Positions 10,250 through 24,372 of a stretch of 64,000 nt of DNA are shown in pieces. The notes below the pieces were generated by a model. That model searched no databases. It had not been told where the DNA came from and saw only the letters and a program-made list of their open reading frames with translations. This stretch comes from Takakia lepidozioides (lineage: Eukaryota; Streptophyta; Takakiopsida; Takakiales; Takakiaceae). A program made the position numbers and the translations under genes. Where the stretch lies: NCBI GenBank assembly GCA_030704615.1, contig CM060731.1:12524001-12588000 (forward strand). The letters run 5' to 3'. Positions within the stretch are counted from its first letter, which is position 1, and the number at the start of each line of letters is the position of its first letter.

Positions 10250-13200
10250 AGTTTCGGGCACGAAGGTCTACCGTGGAGCATGGAGCAGTGCTGGCACGAG
10301 TATTTTAAAGATCCTTCACAATGGTGGGACAACAACAATGGCAAGGTGTGCCTTTCTTAATGTATGACGTGAATAAGGTTGCCCATTTTGCAAAAGTGGG
10401 CTCTTCTTCAATTTCATGATGTGTTCTTTTTCCTAGGTACTTCCGAGGGTTAGCTTTGTCAGGAGGCCGTGCTTAAACCTATGGCTGCTCAGCTGCACTG
10501 TGGTGGTTCTCACAGACCAAGCCGAGATCACCTGACTACAGACATAAGCAGCGCACACAAGAGGTCCTTTCGGTTGATGGTTGGTTGAATCCTCCTTGGG
10601 TGAAAGAAAAGCTAGCTGCTTTCATGACACAAGGTCAAGGACAACGTGGTGAGGGCACCTTCGTCAACACACTTTGACCTGATTTGTCCTCATATAGCAG
10701 TTGTCCCTAATTTTTTCAAGTTGAACTCTGCCAGTTAGCTTGTCGGTTTGGAGTTAGTTTGACATGCTATTGCAATTGTGGCAACAGGCAAAGGTCCAAA
10801 AACTGAAAACAGAGATGAGGAGAAGCTCTGGAAGGAATATTTTTCGGACCCCAGTCAATGGTGGGACAATCGAGACAAAAAGGTGAATGCCTGTTAAATT
10901 ACAGAGAGAAGCAGACAAAGCCTCAAAAAGCTTTCTTGCAATTTGTCATATTCCCTCTCTCCCCAGTACATTTGGAAGGTCTTTGGAGCAAAGGAAATAG
11001 TGTGATATAAGTAGCATTGGGGTGTTTGCTTGAAATATTTAGGTTGTCATTGTCAGCTGGCAAGCAGCAAGGGAACGATCTATGCACTGGCAGGGATAGC
11101 TGAGGGAGCAGGATGGAGTGTGGGTCCAGATTTATCCGAGACGACTGGATTTCAAGCACAAGAGTACCTATGAGTCCCTGTGGATTGATAGCTACAAGAA
11201 ACCTGCATGGGTAGATGGTCAGCTTGAAGCAGCGGTGGTGGCGGCACAGTCGATAAAATCAGGCATCTCCACGATGACCACAGCTTCCAAAAGAAGTCCA
11301 AGACAGGCAGTCCACAATACCTCTTCTGCCACTTCTGGGCATGTGAGGACGCTATGTGAGGCAGGGCAACTGAAAGAGGCTCTCCAGATGTTGAACCATG
11401 GAGGCATTTCAGCGGATTCAGATACTTATGTCTGTCTCTTGCGTAAGTGCATCAAGATGAAAGGCCTGGAAGCCGGAAAACAGGTGCATTCTCACATTAT
11501 CCAAAGTGGATTTAAGCCAAACGTTTTTCTACACAACACCCTTGTGAACATGTATGTTAAATGTGGGAGCGTTGTGGATGCACACCAAGTATTCAACAAG
11601 ATGCCTGGACGAGGTTTGATCACGTGGAATATTATGATTGCAGGATTTACCAAGCATGGGTGTGGAAAGAATGCTTTGGAGACATATGATCAAATGATGC
11701 GGGAAGGGCTGAAGCCCAACCACATCACATTTGTGTGCATTTGCAATGCGTGTGCAAGTCTGGCAGCCCTCAAAAAGGGCAAAGAGGTCCATGGTGACAT
11801 CATCAAAGCTGGAATTGTACCAGATGTCATTCTTAATACTGCCCTGGTGGACATGTATGCCAAATGCGGCAGCATCAAAGATGCAAAGGGAGTGTTCGAC
11901 AATATGGCTGAGCAAAATGTGGTGTCCTGGACTGCCATGATTGCAGGATATGTGCAGCATGGGTGTGGGATGGAGGCTTTGGAGGCCTATGTGCAAATGA
12001 TGCGGGAAGGGGTGAAGCCCAACCACATCACGTTTGTTTGCGTTTGTAATGCATGTGCAAGCCTTGTAGCTCTAGAGAAGGGCGAAGAGGTCCATAGTGA
12101 CATCATCAAAGCGGGAATTGTACCAGATGTCATTCTGAACACTGCCCTTCTGGACATGTATGCCAAATGCGGTAGCATCAAAGATGCAAAGGGGGTGTTT
12201 GACAATATGGCTGAGAAAAATGTGGTGTCCTGGAGTGCTATGATATCAGGATATGCGCAGCATGGGTGCGGGACGGAGGCGTTGGAGGCCTACGAGCAAA
12301 TGTTGCAGGAAGGGATGAAGCCAGACCGGGTCACGTTTGTTTCCGTTTCTAAAGTGTGTGCGAGCCTCGCAGCCCTGGAAAAGGGCAAAGAGGTCCATGG
12401 TGACATCACCACAGCTGGAGTTGTACCAGATGTCATTCTGAACACTGCCCTCGTGGACATGTATGCCAAATGCGGCAGCATTGACGATGCCAAGGGAGTG
12501 TTTGACAATATGGCTGAGCGAGATGTGGTGACCTGGAACGTGATGATCACAGGATATGCCCAGCATGGGTGCAGGATGGAGGCTTTGGAGACCTATGACC
12601 AAATGATGCGGGAACTGGTGAAGCCCAACCAGGTCACATTTGTTTGTGTTTGCAATGTGTGTGCAAGCCTGGCAGTCCTGGAAAAGGGCAAAGACGTCCA
12701 TAATGACATCATCCAAGCTGGAATTGTACCAGATGTCATTCTGAGCACGGCCCTGGTGGACATGTATGCCAAATGCGGCAGCATTGAGGATGCAAAGGGA
12801 GTGTTTGACAATATGGCTGAACGAGATGTGGTGTCCTGGAACGCGATGATTGCAGGATATGTCCATCAAGGGTGTCGGATGGAGGCTTTGGAGACCTATG
12901 ACCAAATGATGCGGGAAGGGGTGAAGCCCAACCGGGTCACATTTGTTTGTGTTTGCAATGCGTGTGCGAGCCTGGCAGCTCTGGAGAAGGGCAAAGAGGT
13001 CCATGGGGACATCATCAAAGCTGGAATTGTACCAGATACCATTCTGAACAATACACTTGTGGACATGTATGGCAAAGGCGGGAGCATTGAAGATGCAAAG
13101 GCAGTGTTTGATAGTATGGCTGAACGAGATGTGGTGTCCTGGACTGCGATGATCGCAGGATATGCCCAGCATGGGTGCGGGATGGAGGCTTTGGAGACCT

Positions 13201-14357
13201 ATGAGCAAATGATGCGTGAAGGGGTGAAGCCCAACCGGGTCACATTCGTTTGTGTTTGCAATGCGTGTGCAAGTCTCGCAGCCCTGGAAAAGGGCAAAGA
13301 GGTCCATGGTGACATCATCAAAGCTGGGATTGTACCAGATGTCATTCTGAACAATACCCTGGTGGACATGTATGCCAAAGGTGGGAGCATTGAGGATGCA
13401 AAGGAAGTGTTCAACAATATGGCTGAACGAGATGTGGCGTCGTGGAACGCGATGATTGCAGGATATGCCCAGCATGGTTGTGATGTGGAAGCCCTGCAAC
13501 TATCTCAAGAAATGCAAGGGGAAGGCGTGAAGCTGAACAATATCACCTTCATATGTGTTCTCTCTGCATGTAGTCATGCTGGTCTAGTGGATGAAGGCAG
13601 ATACTATTTCCACTCCCTGAGTCAAGATCATGGCATCACTCCTGCAGTGGAGCACTTTAGCTGCATGGTGGACCTTCTTGGCCGTGCGGGGCGATTAGTT
13701 GAGGCAGAGGACTTGATTAGCAGAATGCCAATGAAACCTAATGCGGTGGTGTGGAGGGCCTTGCTTGGTGCCTGTAGAATATATTGCAATGTGGAGATGG
13801 CTGAACGTGCAGCGACATCTATTCTCAAGTGGGATGAACAGGATGCTGCAACTTATGTGTTGCTATCTAACATCTATGCCGCAGCTGGCCGGTGGGATGA
13901 TACTGCAAAGGTGAGAAAAATGATGAAGGTCAGAGGGGTTAGAAAGGAGCCAGGTCGCAGCTGCATTGAGGTTGGCAACAGGGTGCACAGCTTTGGGGTC
14001 GATGACAAATTGCATCCAAAAATTGAGGAAATCCATGCTGAGCTGAGAGGATTGTCTGGGCAGATGAGGGAGGCAGGGTATGTGCCTGACACACACTTTG
14101 TATTGCATGAAATGGGGGAGGATCAAAAGGAATTTTCTCTGTGCCACCACAGCGAGAAGCTGGCCATTGGTTTTGGGCTGATAAGCACGGCCCCTGGGAC
14201 GCCTCTTCGCATCATCAAGAATCTTCGGGTGTGTGGTGACTGCCACACTGCCACCAAGTTTATCTCAAAGATTGTTGGGCGTGCAATTGTCGTACGAGAT
14301 GCCAACCGCTTTCACCACTTCAAGGACGGGGTTTGTTCATGTGGGGATTACTGGTGA
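10250..14357 (+). CDS. OSB-PDF / PPR-DYW fusion protein, organellar RNA-binding and C-to-U editing factor
   Basis: Four exons fit together in phase. About 10250/10266-10345 encodes YFKDPSQWWDNN; 10516-10648 encodes PRSPDYRHKQRTQ...WLNPPWVKEKL; 10788-10882 encodes LWKEYFSDPSQWWDNRDKK; and 11112-14357 encodes PRRLDFKHKSTYESLWIDS...PAWVDGQLEA, then the PPR array. The first two and the next two each build one PDF motif, the plant-specific ssDNA-binding motif of OSB proteins, with the intron at the same place in both. The last exon carries a PLS PPR array with six near-identical 101-residue triplets plus a diverged one, E/E+ with EPGRSCIEV, and a complete DYW domain (HSEKLAIGFGL, VCGDCH, FHHF, CSCGDYW then TGA). 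The DYW domain is a zinc-dependent cytidine deaminase acting on organellar transcripts. The start codon and transit peptide are unresolved; they may lie as far upstream as 9080. PPR-DYW is certain; joining to PDF exons rests on splice phase. Confidence 0.85.
11508..13628 (+). repeat. 303-bp in-frame tandem repeat (101-residue PPR triplets)
   Basis: Units start at 11508 (diverged), 11811, 12114, 12417, 12720, 13023 and 13326, each exactly 303 bp apart, one L-S-P triplet of PPR motifs per unit. Units two to six are nearly identical; the last diverges in its second half. The minus-strand paralogue has three such units where this gene has six. The exact period and similarity point to unequal exchange or conversion. 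Confidence 0.9.
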
Positions 14358-16342
14358 AACGATGTTTTTCTGGAGAGGTACAATTGTCTTGGTTCAACGA
14401 TGATCTCCGTAGCTACTTGGTTCGTCCAACATTTCCTCAGAATATTGGCTTTGACATACTGTTGAGGGCATTTCCTCTGGCATGTGAACCTTCCAACTTG
14501 CGGCCAGGTTCCACTTGGACCCAGCGTTGGCGATGCCACACCGTGGGACACTTTGTCATATCTGAACAGGTTTTGCCGCATTATATTTCATAGTGTGAAT
14601 AGGGTATTAGCTTCAATATTATCCAATTGCTCACATAAGAAGCCATAGAGTTCAAGTCATACTGCAAGAAAGCATGTCTCTACTGACCATAGATGTCAGA
14701 TGCAGAAAAGAAAATTGTGGGCTTGAACTATCATTTCACAAACCCAATTAGATCATTAATAAGGATTACATGCCACTTCAGAAAAGAAAACATTGCCGAT
14801 GTCAGGTCAATTTTCATAGTGCAAGGTTTACTGCTAAATTCTATGGAACTGGAAGCATGTAGCTCAGTAGGCCTGGTTCTCTTTATTTCATATCTCAATT
14901 AATACTCACAACACATTTCTCAAATGACACTGCACATTCATTTTGCCCTCGTGTTAGGTAGAATCTCCTTTTGGAGACCTGCAATGGAATTTCCCAGACA
15001 ACTGTGTTTGCATTGGAGCAATGGTCCAGCTCTCCACTATGCACTGTATGACCGTTATCCAAGGTGATGCGGGAGTATCTCATCTCCCCGAAGGAAACAC
15101 AGTCTGAAGAGGGAGTGGCTAGGATGAAGGCTAGGAACCATCAATTGAACGAATAGCCTACAAAATATGCGCCGGCTGAGTGAATGGTGCATCTGAGTCC
15201 TGAAGCTAACTCGTTCCCATTCCACAGATGGCTACATGCTTGGTACAAAGTGAGACTCCCCTACAACCTTGGCACTATGATCAAATTTCAGCAATGTGGT
15301 GGCCTAAATCCTGGCTTTGCATCATAACACACTGAGGAAAAAAATGGGGAACAACCATGGGAGTTACATCTGATTGCCAGGCTATATTCAGAATCAGAAT
15401 CTACCTAATAGAAAGCAGAGAACACATGATTATCATTATATTATGCAATTGCAATTTCCGGCAGCATACTGAGAAGCTTGTCTTCTCAATTCATGCTTTC
15501 TGTTTTCCATATGGCTAAACTCCTAAAGCAAACAGCTTGCACTGATCAAGGATCAATCCAAACCACTATTCACTCAATAACTACCATTGGGAAAACCTCA
15601 AGGTTGAAAAACCTTGACCTGCTGTTCTTACTATTACAACGCGGCTGAGATAGCTGTTCAAGCAATGATGGGCGAACGATTTGAGAGCGCATGAAATTAT
15701 GTGGCCTACATAGACTTTTGAAGATCAAGGCTCAGGACTGGAATCAAACTGCAATACTTTAATCTGCACTATCTGGAGTTAAAAACAGATCAAAGCAATG
15801 AGACTGAGCACTCTTTGAGAAAGGAACTCCACTGGAGGGAATTATGCAATAGCAATGCTGACAAGAAGTTGGTCTCTTCATTATGAAGGAGCATTACTTG
15901 GCTGGTCTTATGCGACAAAAGAATATAATACGTCACATACAGACTAGGCACAGGGATGAACCAATTATGATCCCACTTGGGGATCAGCATTGTGAAACTT
16001 TCTTCGGATTGGTTACACCATGGGCGTCTAATCATAGCAGACCATTCCAAACAGCGTGCTGTACACTGTTTTGGTCACAAAAAAATGAGCTTACTGTCCT
16101 CAGGCTTAAACTACTGATACATTGCTAGTACTGTTCTAATTGAGGGAGCTGTCTCTAGGATCATGGTGTTTCAATCAAGATATTGAGAACTACATTTGTG
16201 ACAGAAATATACAGAATCTACATTATTGTTGGGACAAACTGCAACCTTTGGTCATTGCAGCACCTTCAGGAAAGAAGCCCAAGAATACATCTTCAAATGC
16301 TTTGTTCAAAGAATGACTCTTTTGCCCATACCTGGCAGAGCC
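14358..16342. other. Convergent intergenic region, no gene seen
   Basis: It lies between the 3' ends of the PPR-DYW gene (+) and FATB (-). AT-leaning, short open frames only, no repeat or RNA gene recognised. Confidence 0.5.
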
Positions 16343-19300
16343 TCAGTGTGCAGCACTTTTGCTGTGGTGAGAGCTGTAGTGCTGCTTCCATCTCCAGACA
16401 GTTTTACCACGAACAATCTCAGTTCCATTAGATTGTATCCTTAACAAGTGTGTGCAGGACACAGGGCCAGAACTCGGGGGGCTCAGAGTTGCACTTTTTA
16501 AAGCGCCTGACGAGCAAGACACAGCTCGGGGAGACCCATCCAGAGCTCCATTGACTAGATGCGAGCTTCCACTGTCACTTGAATGCGAGGATTCACCAAC
16601 GGGGAGAGAAGAGTGTGGGCATGACAAGGACTGCACAATGTCTGATGGTGTGCACTCCCGGCGGTATTCCAACGTCATGCTTGTCAACTCATGGGCAACC
16701 AACAGTGATTGTGGGACGCTCTGCCACACCAAAAGAAGCCAGCACTTCAGTTAACTTGGAACAGATCTGATGCTGGCGTTCTAAAACCTGAATTGAGCCT
16801 CCAGAGAATTTTGAGGGAAATTTTCCTATCCCAATGAAGTGTTTGTTTCTATGACATCTGGAAGTATGGGCAGTCCAACTTAATTCTATCATTTAAGGGT
16901 GGTGACAGAGCAGTGCAGAGCATAATGTGCGTATGTAAAGGACAGCACATAGGAAAAAGTGGTTACCTCCAACACCCAGCCAATATACTTCACATTGTTG
17001 ACATGCTGGTTCATATCCATATCGTTGAGACGAGGCTGTGTTCATTTGCACATTCCATCACGTCATCAGATTGAATCTTCACAAGATATATCAGAGCTGC
17101 ACTGGGCACTTCGCATACATTGTGACCTGTCATGGAATGACTTCGCCATCATAGATACCTGATGTACTAAGCAATTTAAGGTTTTTCAACATAGCCAGGT
17201 TGTTGCAATAATTAAATTCGAAGAACAGAACAACCTGATCAATGGAGTGCAGTTTCACTGTGTGACTTATTTTGAGTACTGTGTTCATAAGAAATCATGG
17301 AATGTGCATCACCCCCTCCCCATCCACTAGCTTCTGTTTCATTGAGATACATCATTGTGCAAAACACTGAGAGAACAGGCAGCTGAAATGAATTGGAAGG
17401 TGCCACATGTGGTGATTTGTCTTTCCGAGGCTTCAGAGTAGTTACCACGAGGTCAGAACGAACATAGGGCGCAGCATCGGTGAGTTTTCCAATCTTCTCG
17501 CCGGGGTCGTCCTTAATGACACAACGATTAAGAAAGTAGGGTGAAATTTCAGCAAGCACGTCCTCTGGCATCTTTGATAGTCGCCTGGTGTCCTTGTTCA
17601 TCATCACCCACGTGCTGCAACCAGCAGTTCCCTACTGTTTACCATATCTCCTTCTAATCGAATAAGGGATAACCATGTGCGGCGATCACCTAGAAGAAAG
17701 GGGAGAGAGGAGGCATTTCCTACCTCTACTGCAAGCCCATATATTTCCGTCACACTCTAGTGTACAATACACTCGTATTAATTTGGTGCCCGGCGAGATA
17801 ATTTTAATCTTTGAAAACCTATCAGTTCAAGAGAGTGACCAAGTTTATTAGTACTCATCACACCTGGTGGCACGGGAGATGATTTGACCGGTTGTGTAGT
17901 CACGAACAAGGAAGTCACGGCGCATGCCGTTCTTGCCCTCTGCAGCCACCCATGAGTCTATTTCCACAACGTCCCCCCTGCAATCATTTCTAACTGACGT
18001 TATTCTCCAATTCCCGATGATACACATGATCCTACTACACTTCTAGAGAGAGAAGAGGGTCGCAGTTAGAGCTTGGAGCAGACTTCCGGAAAATAGAATC
18101 AATTGCTCGTTCAAATCCACGTCAGAGAAGAAACATCAGGGTCATGTTTCAGTAGGAGTATAAGTATAATGCTAGCTCCTACAGCACCCCTGGGATTGCA
18201 AACAACGGCTGACAGTAATGGCAAAATCTTAAACAGAAAAGGCTACCTGTAGAGACCTTTGCAGCTGGGCACTGTCACCTTGTTTGATGATTAAACCAAC
18301 TCTGAATCTAGATCCAGCTCTTTTCTCCTCTACTTGCGCTACAAATCCATGAATAGGCAGAAACATACCAAACAGGGTAGTGATCCACTTCGACATGCAT
18401 ACGAGTCACGACCCAGATGAGACGATGTCGCATCATGGCGTGGGTAGTTCCCAATCCATCTCCCACAAAATCTGACATGCCTACGTGGTTTAAAGCAGTT
18501 TCCTGCAACGCAAGTTGGAGAATATGATTAGAAAAATCGCTTTGATAACGGTTTAGGTGTTGGCAGCAGGGCAACGTCAGTGGAGTGACAAGATAGATCT
18601 CGTGATATATCTAATCAAGAGAGACGAATCTAAAGAACAGTGCTGTCCAGAATGTCGGTACGAGGCCGAAATCACATCTTCATTCAGGAGGCCAGAGGTT
18701 ATCGTAGAGCCTACAACCGTTAATCAACTTGAATCTGACGGGTACCTGAAAAAGATTTGTAATGGTCTCAATAGAAGCGATTTTATCGAACCCGGCTTCA
18801 TACGACCGAATTACAAAAGTCTGCCTGTAGACGAGATCACCTTCAACGAGCTTGCCTCGCCGCAATGAATCAATGGGCACAGAGCTCTTATGAGTAATTA
18901 TTTCTTCAGCCCTTTTCTGTTTGTCCACTGCCAGAATCGCAGCAGCCATGACAGCAATCATAGTACTGAAGGCTGCATTGTTCTCTAGAGTACTTGGGGG
19001 CATTGAGACACCCTTGCTGAGCAGAGTGGCTGTCTTTAACCCATCTATTTTACTCCCAGGCAACTTTGAAGGACCCTCAACTTTTGTTCCATTTACAAGT
19101 GCCGCATCTACTTTAAAGTGCTGCCTTCCAGCCCCACTTGTGCGAACACATTTGACACCGGAATCCTGACGTAGCCTACCTCCTGCAAAGAAATCCTCCC
19201 TGCACATGTAGTTACAAAATTAAGTGAGAAGAGTATCAAAGAGACACGAACCAAAACAGTTCACATGCAGGAAGCAGCTGCATTTCTAGAAGATGTACAG

Positions 19301-19677
19301 ACCGACGTCGGCTGAAAGAGACTGTAGAAAGCTCCCAAGTTGCAGTCCAGAGCACTTGACTCGCAAACTTGTGTTGTTAAGCATACTTGATGATCAGATA
19401 AGCTCTCACACAGGTGGCTCCTGAAATCAGTCATTGCGGAGCAAACCCAAGTAGCTTATCGTGAGAACCTTAGAGAACAATGACCCACTGCCAGTGAGAT
19501 ATTTACGGGAGCTTGATAATATTGAATGTCTTCCCAGGTCACCCACCTGAGGCATGAAGAGAAGGTGGCGCGCCCAGGGTTGTGTAAGACATGGAGATCG
19601 GAGCGACTGGCAGAGCACACCTGCGAAGTAGACGCTGCAGCTGCTGACCCTACTCGCACTTTGGTGGCTGCTTCCAT
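16343..19677 (-). CDS. FATB: Plastid acyl-ACP thioesterase FATB
   Basis: Seven exons join in phase to 482 residues: 19677-19547, 19199-18746, 18502-18369, 17977-17864, 17614-17446, 17035-16967 and 16720-16343. All introns are GT-AG. The N-terminus (MEAATKVRVGSAAAASTS) is a Ser/Ala/Arg-rich plastid transit peptide. A hydrophobic stretch near residue 125 matches the membrane anchor typical of FATB. Then come the two hotdog repeats: LVYRQTFVIRSYEAG, ETALNHVGMSDFVGDG, WVVTRMHVEVD, then DMDMNQHVNNVKYIGW and MTLEYRREC. The catalytic Asp341, Asn343, His345 and Glu379 (with Cys380) are present. It hydrolyses saturated acyl-ACPs such as palmitoyl-ACP in the plastid stroma to free fatty acids for export. 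A Ser-rich insert follows YRREC. The start was chosen as the ATG whose exon splices in phase. The gene appears intact, unlike the related fragment at 4154-5155. Confidence 0.92.
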
Positions 19678-22600
19678 ACTAACCCTTGTTCTTCGTCTGA
19701 CCTTGCCTTAACAGCGCATACAGACCGAGCAAAAACTGATATATTCCTGCTGTATGGACTGGAGATGCGAGGAAGTTTTGCTCTGAATGACAGGCAAATA
19801 AAACTTGATTTTTTCCAACGAAGTAGATAGTCTGCTTATTGCCACAAACGCAGGATTGGATGCCTGAGACTCCGGACCTATTTCTTCCACTTCTGAGAGA
19901 CAGTCCTCTCTCCGCGATGCGTAGACTTTCCTCAACATGTGTGCTTTTCTACTGAGCCACTTTTCCCAACTCCAAACGTTCGTTATCCTGTGGTTTTTGG
20001 CGTCTGACTTGCTACTAGCCTACAGCGCCTTGCACTCGCTTGCGCGTGCCTCCACCTCAAGAGAGAGAACCTGACTTATTGAGAAGGACAACGCTCATGA
20101 GGGGGGGACGAGGGGAGAACGACACAGCCGTGTGGGCACTAATGGCCAGCAGTTCTTGAGGGCCGTAATAACTAGTGGTACCTAACTTCGGCTTGGGTGT
20201 TCAACACTGGAACATGAATGCTGCCATCCACCGCGGCTCCACCGCGAGCTAGTACCTCCAGTGTGGAGCCCCCAGTACCAGTCAGGCATGAAGCTGCAAG
20301 TTTGTCCAAAATTCTAATTATCCGATTTCCATCCTACAGTGTGCCAGAGCTGTAATCCTATAGTCTTCCACACGTGATCTCTCAAAACGCAGGCCCCAAA
20401 ACCTGCAGGCAGTGGGTTGTGGAGGTGGTGTGCTTGATTCGACGGTCCTATTTATTCGTTCCTCCTCCTACATGCCGTTGCACCGCAAATCCGAGCCTCA
20501 GCTAACTTATTACCAACCTCCGCAAAGTTCAAACGTTCAAACCAGCCCAACCCCAATCATGTGTGTAGATCTGTTCGGACGAGTGTTCAAACCGGTTCAA
20601 ACAAGAATCACTGCTGAACTGTTTCTCTACGTTCAATGGTAAATGCTTTGGCATGCTGGAGACCTGCTGTTGCAAAATAGTGCATTGAAAGTTTTGGTTT
20701 AAATGCTCGAGACTTTTGGGTCGCAGTTGTTCAAGAGGTCATAACTTCAAGTCTGTCATGTCCGGAACTGGTGGACAATGTTCGCCAAATAATGAATGTA
20801 GAATTCCACACCTGTAACTACACTGCAGTGTTTTGGTTATGAATGCACAAAAGCTAAGCTTAGGTAAGTATGTAGCCTAACTTGAGGCTTTTGATGATCT
20901 CTGGAGTCTGGAATCGCAGAGTGAAACTTCACTTCTTGTCGAGTTTTCCTCCCCCCAAAATGTAACGTGGGTGGCCATCATGAATGAAGATCTATTTACG
21001 AGGGCGCGGAGCCCGAGAGGGCTGTCATTATGAAGAACACATGACTGAAATCAGCCACTTTTTTCCTGAGCCACTATTTTGCATCCATGCACTTAATTCC
21101 CGCGCACGAAACTGGTCAATCAAACTTTGCAAAGTCCCGGGGATATGTAGTACAAAACTGATACATCGGGAAGTTGGGCTCGATGAGACAGTGGATTCCC
21201 AATGAGCAACCAGGAAACTACACTTCCAACTTCGAGAGATTCTCTTAGGTGGAGAGTCTCTGAGAATATACCCCGGGCATCTCTGGCGTAGTTAGGAAAC
21301 AAGTCTATGAGAAACACGACCCTTCGGTCTCCGGGTCCAGGAAGGTTGATCTCACTTTGGCCCTAAAGTTCCTTGGATTTTCGGAATCTCTGCAATCTCT
21401 GCCTCATCTTAGCCATCTTTATCTTGAATCCCCAATAGAGAAAATCAGTTAAAACCCTCCTATCAGGAAAAAGAAGGCTTGACCTCAGAACTTGCTCGGA
21501 CCTCATGAGATATTGTCTGACAAGTCAAAAGTTCAAATAAACTTGAAACCACTTATTCTCTACCTTTGGCAAAGATTGACCAGTAAGAGATATTCAACCA
21601 CGGAGTGGATTATAGGGTTGGGGAAAGGGAATCAACCAATGCCCTCAGCCTCAGATTTCGGGAAAGCTACACGATGGCCAATCAAAAACAGAAAGGGTCT
21701 TCCAGGAATGATTGATATGGAGGTCAGAGCACTCCCCACCAGTGCATTTGATTCAGAGGCCTCATTCTGCTAATGTGGTAGAGAGAACATGCAATGCATT
21801 GTGGGATTACATTTGCCGTGCAGGGAACTAACAACTAACCAGGGAGCTTATTAGGCCAACTATTACTTATATAACCATAGAAACTACAATATCTACATAT
21901 GCGAGGGTCCGACAAGGACTGGTTTAGTAAGTTCAGTGGTGGCGGCCACCTTCGTCAGTTGGCGAGGCGGCTAAAAAACGCTCATGTGTCAGTCCATTTT
22001 GGCAGTTTTCCATGATGTGGTAGTCAGAAAAGCCTCATATGAATTTGCATATGGTGGAATACTCTTGGGAGGCACGCAAAATCACTCACTCATTCATCCA
22101 AGATTCATTTGAGAATCTTGCTGCAGGTAGAATTTGGAACCAGTACTGTCCGGATAATCCAGGAGCCAACTGCATGCAAATAATGATCTCGACCATTCCC
22201 TTGGGCAATTCTTCTGACCATGCCAAGTTTTCGAGAGTAAAGAAGTGATGTCAGCGTGGCCTTTTAGTCGACACCCACGTCGAGTGGAACTGTCTTTTAT
22301 TTCCATTACTGTTGCATTAGTGAGGTGGAGGCTGACGGGGAGGCATCCATGGCCAGGCACCACGTGCTTTGTAGGGCAAACAAAGTAACTTCTTATAACA
22401 GGGTGGTGCCCACGCTGTAGCTCAGTGAATATAGAAGTCGTTGTTTGTTGACTTGCTACATTCCTTCCGTAGCCCAACCTACCCCCGTATAGTTACTATG
22501 TTCCCATTCTCACTTTCTCAGCTAGCTCTAGAGATATTCGGAAGGTGAATGTACAAACAAAGTTTCCCACCTAGCAGCATGTAGGTACGCTATCGCTCAC

Positions 22601-24129
22601 AACTAACTCTGAAGCTTTGAACAAACACACAAGAATCGCAAAGCCCTCTAGATATAAAGCTCCAGTATCTTGATTTTAGCACCATATTGGGGCCATTTTC
22701 ACTCTCTAAGCTTTGGACACCTGATTGCAATACGTTTAGCTGTATGCTTACATACCTGGAAACCCATGCAACATCCTCAGCCAAATCCTCCTATTGAGTT
22801 TTAAACTTTCCTAATTTCCCAGCAAAGCTCTAACAGCATAGGATTTCATCCTTCCTTTGATGGTACTGGTGATGAGTACTGAAACTAGTATGAGATTCTT
22901 AGGGCCTTGGCCATAGAGGAACCGGTGCACTACTTATGAGCTCCTCCTTCTTGGACCGGGTGTCTCACAATCACTGTCAATTTGGTGATAGATGGCTAGT
23001 ACATAGTGGATTAGGCCGTAAAATGAATCAATCCTCCTGTTCATGCATCCTACCAGAGGAGCAATATCTCCTGGAAATAGCTAGCACACTTGGCCCCAAG
23101 GCTGTGGTAGCCTTCGGCTTTCGAACAAGTCCGTACGTCCACCTATCTCAACGGGCTTTGTACGCAGGGATTGTGCAATGGGGAAGTTGACCCGATGGGG
23201 CACGTTCCCCCCAAGCACCTAACACAGTAGATTGCAGCGAGTGTAGTAAAGGCACGGTCACTAGTTTATTCTCAAGCGTGGACTTTGCTGTCCAGTCTTT
23301 GTGCCAACAGACACTAGACACTACCTACAATGAATCCCAAAATGACATTGCTATGGAGGCAGAGCACACATGTGCCAAGCCTCGAGGGCTCAAGTCAGTC
23401 TGAATCTCTTATATACTTTTTTTGTTGAACTCTATCAAAAGTCAAAACTTCAGTTATGAATCTTGTGAACAATACTCCGTGGATTCTGCATGGGCATCAG
23501 CCAATTCTCTCACAGGGGGTGTCCAAATTGGCCTCTAAATGCATGTGTGTTTCGCCAAGGAAGACACGCTTTGACACGACTCTACTGCCAAGATTAGATC
23601 ATCCCCTTCAATGTGTCCAGAGCAAAATTTACACTAAGTACATGCCACACATGTATTGGCAGCGGATCCCCGATTCCCAAGATTGCATTTGATGGATATG
23701 GAGGAGTAGGTGCAACAAGGGAGGAGAGGGGAACCCAGGGGTGTTTTTGTAGGTGGCTTCACCTTCCAAGTTCCCACCAACAAAAACGCTGGGAGTTGAG
23801 AGAGATGCCTAATCAAAGCCTAACATCGCCTGCTCTGCGAGGCCCATGCATCCAGCACAGTGGTCGATGTACGAAAGGAAGAGCAGACACTTAAGACCCA
23901 GGCAGGCCCTCTTTACTAGCCATGATGCTGCTCTTAGTATGGCCTGCCAGGCTTTTGAGCTGCCTCATGACCCCTCATCACCTTTTCTTTAATAAGACCT
24001 CTGCACACTCATAAATGCTTGGGCATATTTCATACTTTTTCTTCTCTTTTCTTTTTCTTTTCTTTTTCTTCATTGGGATTATTAGGAGGGAATGCTTTCT
24101 TATGCTATATATATGATTCACCCCACACC
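19678..24129. other. Gene-poor stretch upstream of FATB
   Basis: The first few hundred bases should hold the FATB promoter and 5' leader; I see no certain TATA box. The rest has only short frames without recognisable domains. A long pyrimidine-rich tract (CTTTT/TCTTTT) lies at about 24035-24075. Confidence 0.45.
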
Positions 24130-24149
24130 CAGAAGGCTGCTCCTCAATA

Positions 24150-24372
24150 AGACCCTCAATACATTTCGGTATGGTCAGACCCCTCAACTCATGATGAACC
24201 CAACAAAATAGAAGTCCCTCAATAGAGTTCGGCTTGGTCAGACCCTCAATTCCGGACGAACCCAACAAAAATATGAACAAAACCCAACACAATATAAGTC
24301 CCTCAATAGAGTTCGGTTTGGTCGGACCCTCAATTCGCGATGAATCCAACAAAAATATGAACAAAACCCAAC
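24150..24372 (+). repeat. Short tandem repeat, about 90-bp units
   Basis: Three head-to-tail units share the core GTCCCTCAATAGAGTTCGG, then GGTCAGACCCTCAATTC and GAACCCAACAAAAATATG. They lie at about 24150-24210 (shorter, diverged), 24211-24297 and 24298-24372. No coding role is evident. Confidence 0.75.
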